Assembly (NCBI GenBank): GCA_014218235.1
Contig: CM024761.1
Coordinates: 89,157,968 to 89,221,967, forward strand
Source: Colocasia esculenta
Taxonomy: Eukaryota; Streptophyta; Magnoliopsida; Alismatales; Araceae
Direction of reading: 5' to 3'
DNA length: 64,000 nt
The notes beneath the pieces are model-generated. The model was given only the letters and a program-made list of their open reading frames with translations, was not told where the DNA came from and did not search any database. Numbering within the stretch: position 1 is the stretch's first letter; every line of letters begins with the position of its first letter. Positions 60,278 through 64,000 of the stretch are shown piece after piece. The translations under genes were made by a program, and so were the position numbers.

Positions 60278-62287
60278 GCCCTCCCCCCTTAAGGAATTTT
60301 GCCTCCAAAATTCAAACAACATAAAGAAAGAAGACTTACCAAAGAGGTACGGAAACTGCTCGCGCATTTCGTCCTCTCGCTCCCATGTCGACTCACCACC
60401 TGAATGCCGCTGCCACGCAACACGAACTAAGGGGATTGCCTTGTTCCTTAACCTCTGAACTCGGCGATCCTCAATATGCAACGGAAACTCTGGTACTGTC
60501 AACACTGGAGTCACCTCAGACCACTCTGTGCTCGGGAGAACGTGAGACTCGTCAGAAAGGTACCTCCAAAGCATCGACACGTGGAACACATCATGGACTG
60601 CTGCCAACTCTGACGGAAGCTCAAGTCTATATGCTAAACCTCCAACACGCTCAGAAATGGTGAAAGGTCCAATAAAGCGGGGACTCAACTTTCCACGCCT
60701 ACCGAACCTCACCACTCCCTTCATAGGAGACACACGGATAAACACCTGGTCCCCTACCTGAAACTTGAGCGGTCGTCTGCGCTGATCTGCATAACTCTTC
60801 TGCCGACTCTGAGCTGACTGAAGCCTCTGCCTCACAAGCTGAACTACCTCAACTGCCTGCTGTACTAACTCTGGCCCCGTGACAATCCGTTCGCCAATCT
60901 CGAACCAGTCTAGAGGAGTGCGACGCGGTCGCCCGTACAAAGCCTCATATGGTGCCATACCGATACTGGAGTGATAGCTGTTATTATATGCGAACTCGAC
61001 CAACGGCAAGTGAGCTGTCCACGATCCCTGCCACTGTAGACAATAAGCTCTAAGCATGTCCTCTAAAGTCTGGATAGTCCACTCTGACTGACCATCTGAC
61101 TGAGGGTGGTAGGCGGAACTAAAAGCCAACTTTGTCCCCAAAGCCCTCTGGAAACTACGCCAGAACCCAGAAGTGAAGCGAGGATCCCTATTTGACACCA
61201 TAGAGATCGGCACTCCGTGCAAAGGAACAATCCACTCTACGTACAACGCGGCCAACCTACTCACACCCCAACTAGTCCTGACAGGCAAGAATCTAGCAGT
61301 CTTCATCAATCTGTCCACAATAACCCAAATGCTGTCAAAACCTCTAGCTGTCCTCGCGGAAAACACAAACAAAGTCAGTCGTCACATGGTCCCACTTCCA
61401 CACCGGAATCTCTAACGGCTGCACAAGTCCCCTGGACGCTGATGTTTGGCCTTCACTGCTGGCAGACCAAACATCTAGCAACAAAAGCCGCTATGTCTCT
61501 CTTCATCCCAGGCCACCAAAACTGACGTCTCAACCTGTGATACATTTTGGTCGAGCCTGGATGAATTGAGTACCTGGAACCATGTGCCTCCTGCAACACA
61601 ATTCTCCTGACAGACTCCTCAACAGGAACATAGAGTCTATCTCGAAACCTAATAGTCCTGTCCTCGCGAAGCTCAACCTCTGGAAGAAGTAACACACTGT
61701 GTAACTCGGGATCTGCCTACTGAGCCTCAACAACCTGTCTCACAACGGCGGGAGCCGCCAACAAACTGCCCAACACACACAGTCGACGACTGGACGAAAC
61801 TCTAAAAGACCCTTCTGCTACAGACTGCCACAACTGCCACTCCCTTAGCATCAGATGACTCATCTGTGCTTTCCTACTCAAAGCATCTGCAACTACATTC
61901 GCTTTTCCAAGCTTATACTCAATGCTAAAATCATAGTCTTTCAGATATTCCATCCATCGACGCTGCCTCATATTCAGATCCCTCTGAGAAAAACAATACC
62001 TCAAGCTCTGGTGATCGGTACAGACTACAAAACTCACTCCGTACAGGTAAAGACGCCAAATCCTCAAAGCAAATACCACAGCTGCAAGCTCTAGGTCATA
62101 GGTCGGGTAACTCTCCTCGTGGGGCTTAAGCTGGCGAGACACATAAGCCACCACTCGGCCTTGTTGCATCAAAACCACACCCAGACCAACACCTGAAGCA
62201 TCTGTGCAAACCTCAAAACCCTCCTCACCTGAAGGTAACGCAAGGACTGGTGCTGACGTAAGCAGTCGCTTCAACTCTATGAAGCTC
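60173..62287 (-). pseudogene. Ty3/gypsy chromovirus pol: RNase H, integrase, chromodomain tail
   Basis: RNase H (62274-61717) has TDASGVGLG, TDHQSLRY and ADALSRK. A stop at 61714 precedes the integrase zinc finger (61695-61453; IHPG, CLVCQ). A frameshift near 61400 leads to the long frame 61372-60173. It holds the integrase core (WVIVDRLMK, SNRDPRFTS, HPQSDGQSEWTIQTLEDMLR), the GPF.I.ERVG..AYRLELP SH3-like block, the DVFHVSMLWRY linker and the chromodomain-like tail ending GGESTWEREDEMREQFPYLF. The integrase Asp normally in SDRD is Asn (61190-61192). Reading continues about 35 codons past the polypurine tract into the LTR. RT and everything upstream are lost at 62287. Confidence 0.93.
60278..60291 (-). 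promoter_or_regulatory. Polypurine tract of chromovirus
   Basis: Minus strand: taaggggggagggc immediately before the LTR start, the plus-strand priming site of the element. Confidence 0.85.
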
Positions 62288-62350
62288 TGTCAAGGGAGGA
62301 CAAAGAAGAGAGAAACATCTGAATGAGAAAAGAGACAACATTGTATTCAT

Positions 62351-64000
62351 TTAATGCTGTGGAGGTATAGGGAGATAAAAGGCAGGAGAGAGGAGGGAGG
62401 CATAGGTGAGAAATGGTTTCCCATGCCTGCTCTTCCTGCTTCTCAACATTTGACGAAAGACACCAGGAGCAGGAGAGTACTTTGGTCCCATGGAGGGAGC
62501 CATCTTCTTGACATGGAGAGCTAACTGTTCATCAAGGAAATTGGCATAAGCATCTCTATCAAGGGAGACTCTGTAGAAGGTCACTGTCCCAAAACTGGCA
62601 CAAGCAAGGAATTGATCAACTGAAATGGGATAGAGGTTCTGCTTGGCCTTCAACTCCTGACAAAGGGCTACATAGACTTTATATCTTTCAACCCAAGTCC
62701 TGAAAGGATCCTGGACCAAGTGAATAGAATTCATGTCCAAGAATGTAGCTGTAGAAACTGGAGAGTGACCTTCCTGGCCTGGGATTCATTAAGATCTGAT
62801 AGCTGCGAGCAGAGAGAGGGTAAAATCTGGCCCAATCTGAAGGGGTAATCTCTCACATTCTGACAGAATGGGAGCAAGAACCTCAGCACTGACATGGCCC
62901 TGGTGATATTCTCTGAAGAGAAATCTATGAAACGCAACCAGAAAGCCCTTCTGTATCTTAATTCAGCCCATAACTCTGGCAAAACGTTCAAAAAATATTG
63001 ACCCAACAGTTGATTCCATTACCAGAGAGTGAATAGGTGGAAGCAACATTTCCTCTGGCACCTGAAGGGTGGCAAAATCTACTTGGACAGCTTCAGTGTG
63101 GGCTACGGCTGAACCAAGTGCTCTAATGGCCTACTTAAATTGACTGAATTGGACCTCAGGGAGTCGATGGACATATCTATAGTTGTTGAAGAGTTGGAAG
63201 TGTCTGGCCATCTTAATCTCCTTCTGAATGAATGAGGCCCAACAATTCTTGTGATGAATTTCCAACCATTCTGAGAGAGTTAGGGAATGGTCCCTTGGAG
63301 GGAATCTAGCAGACTTAGCTAGAAGAAATTTATTGTACAGCTCTTTGTGCCCCCTAGCCCATTGCTCTTCAGTCTTGGAATGAGCAATAGAGAAGATTTT
63401 GAATTTTTTCGATTTGGTTAGAGAGGTATAGGGTAGAATGACATTCAAGTGGTCTGAAAGGCTAAGAAAAGGAAGGTTGATGATAGTATCAAAAACAACC
63501 TTCTGAAGATATTCCCTATATAGTGGTTTATTTCTATTGTCCACTGTGAGAGAAAACCACAGAGGGGGATAGCTAGGTTCAGAGGAAAGAGAGGAGGATT
63601 TCCTCTTCTTAGGAGCAGAACTAGAAGAGTCTGCCCTATGGATATGATGCCCAACCTTCAGTACAGACCGGAGGATGACTTCTTCAAACTCATCCTTGAC
63701 ATTTCCAAGATAGGGAGATTCAAGTTGAGCATCCTCGGGAATTATAGTAATGAAAGAGGGTGGAGGAGAAGGATGTAGAAAGGAGTGTGAGGTAGTAGGT
63801 GGAATATCTGATGGTCCTGAGGATGGTGGACCAGAAGAAGAGGAGGCTCCAGCTGATGAGGAGTCTGGAGGAACCGCTAAGAAAGGTGGAGGTGGAGGAA
63901 TGGTTGTTGAAGAGATAGGAGAAGAGGTGGGTTGAGAAGGGAAAGGTGTAGGTGATGAGATGGTTCTGGGTTGTGGTTTCTTGAAGGTTTGAGGTGCAGG
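62351..64000 (-). pseudogene. Unrecognised Pro/Ser-rich protein, partial and broken
   Basis: Enters from beyond the window. The first ~130 codons are Pro/Ser-rich low complexity with a basic APKKRKSSS patch that could be a nuclear signal. A folded-looking part follows: PLYREYLQKVVFD, LSLSDHLNVILPYTSLTK, EEQWARGHKELYNKFLLAK, WLEIHHKNCWASFIQKE and HFQLFNNYRYVHRLPEVQ. A TAG at 63131 interrupts it, in a place where CAG fits. The frame changes near 63005 (YFLNVLPELWAELRYRR) and near 62740 (NSIHLVQDPFRTWVERYKVY). Stop at 62351. I cannot name a family; no catalytic motif, zinc finger or transmembrane segment is seen. The downstream flank is chromovirus pol, so it is probably a TE-carried gene or an older resident cut by the element. 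Confidence 0.5.

Overview
Large, repeat-packed plant nuclear genome, almost certainly an angiosperm. Every recognisable coding stretch is a broken transposable-element (TE) gene or a gene carried by one: LINE reverse transcriptase (RT) with RNase H, Ty1/copia polyprotein with a tRNA-Met primer site, Ty3/gypsy chromovirus polyprotein, and plant-mobile-domain (PMD) genes with spliceosomal introns. I found no convincing intact host gene, rRNA, functional tRNA or CRISPR array. One 100-base N gap lies at 350-449.

Layout. 1-1555: LTR-like non-coding retroelement sequence around the gap. 1556-3584: 5'-truncated LINE. 3585-10571: tandem array of ~1.46-kb monomers, one interrupted by a hAT-type MITE (5597-6082). 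10572-28005: remains of a SIRE-like copia element (pol, long 3' non-coding region, 3' LTR) whose 3' region took up three solo gypsy LTRs nested inside one another (13622-25863, 18072-25627, 20907-25142), each with a perfect 5-bp target-site duplication (TSD). A second MITE sits in the copia LTR (26903-27374). 28006-30315: 3' end of a minus-strand chromovirus. 30316-35429: plus-strand chromovirus with 2.98-kb LTR, primer site, gag, protease and the start of RT. 35430-41246: copia derivative with gag but no pol. 41317-46296: multi-exon PMD pseudogene split by a solo LTR (42818-45499). 46820-48261: a second intron-bearing TE-associated pseudogene. 49677-52435: two tandem 1.37-1.39-kb units. 52436-56664: gypsy LTR fragment split by a second LINE. 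56665-58427: LTR scraps and a 50-bp minisatellite. 58428-62287: minus-strand chromovirus with 3' LTR and pol. 62351-64000: an unrecognised Pro/Ser-rich protein, broken, running off the window.

Most notable signal. Unrelated element classes (gypsy LTRs, copia LTRs, the PMD gene region and the tandem units) carry short cassettes of a word alternating with its reverse complement at fixed spacing. One class alternates GCGAC and GTCGC with centres mostly 14-15 bp apart. A second uses the palindrome CTGTCGACAG in pairs whose starts lie 21-22 bp apart. A third repeats TCGATGTT about every 16-17 bp. I do not know a described name or function for these cassettes.

Decay pattern. Three catalytic Asp codons in different elements have become Asn, and several probable Gln codons have become TAG, all as expected from C-to-T change in CHG context. 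This fits long-term silencing by plant CHG methylation.
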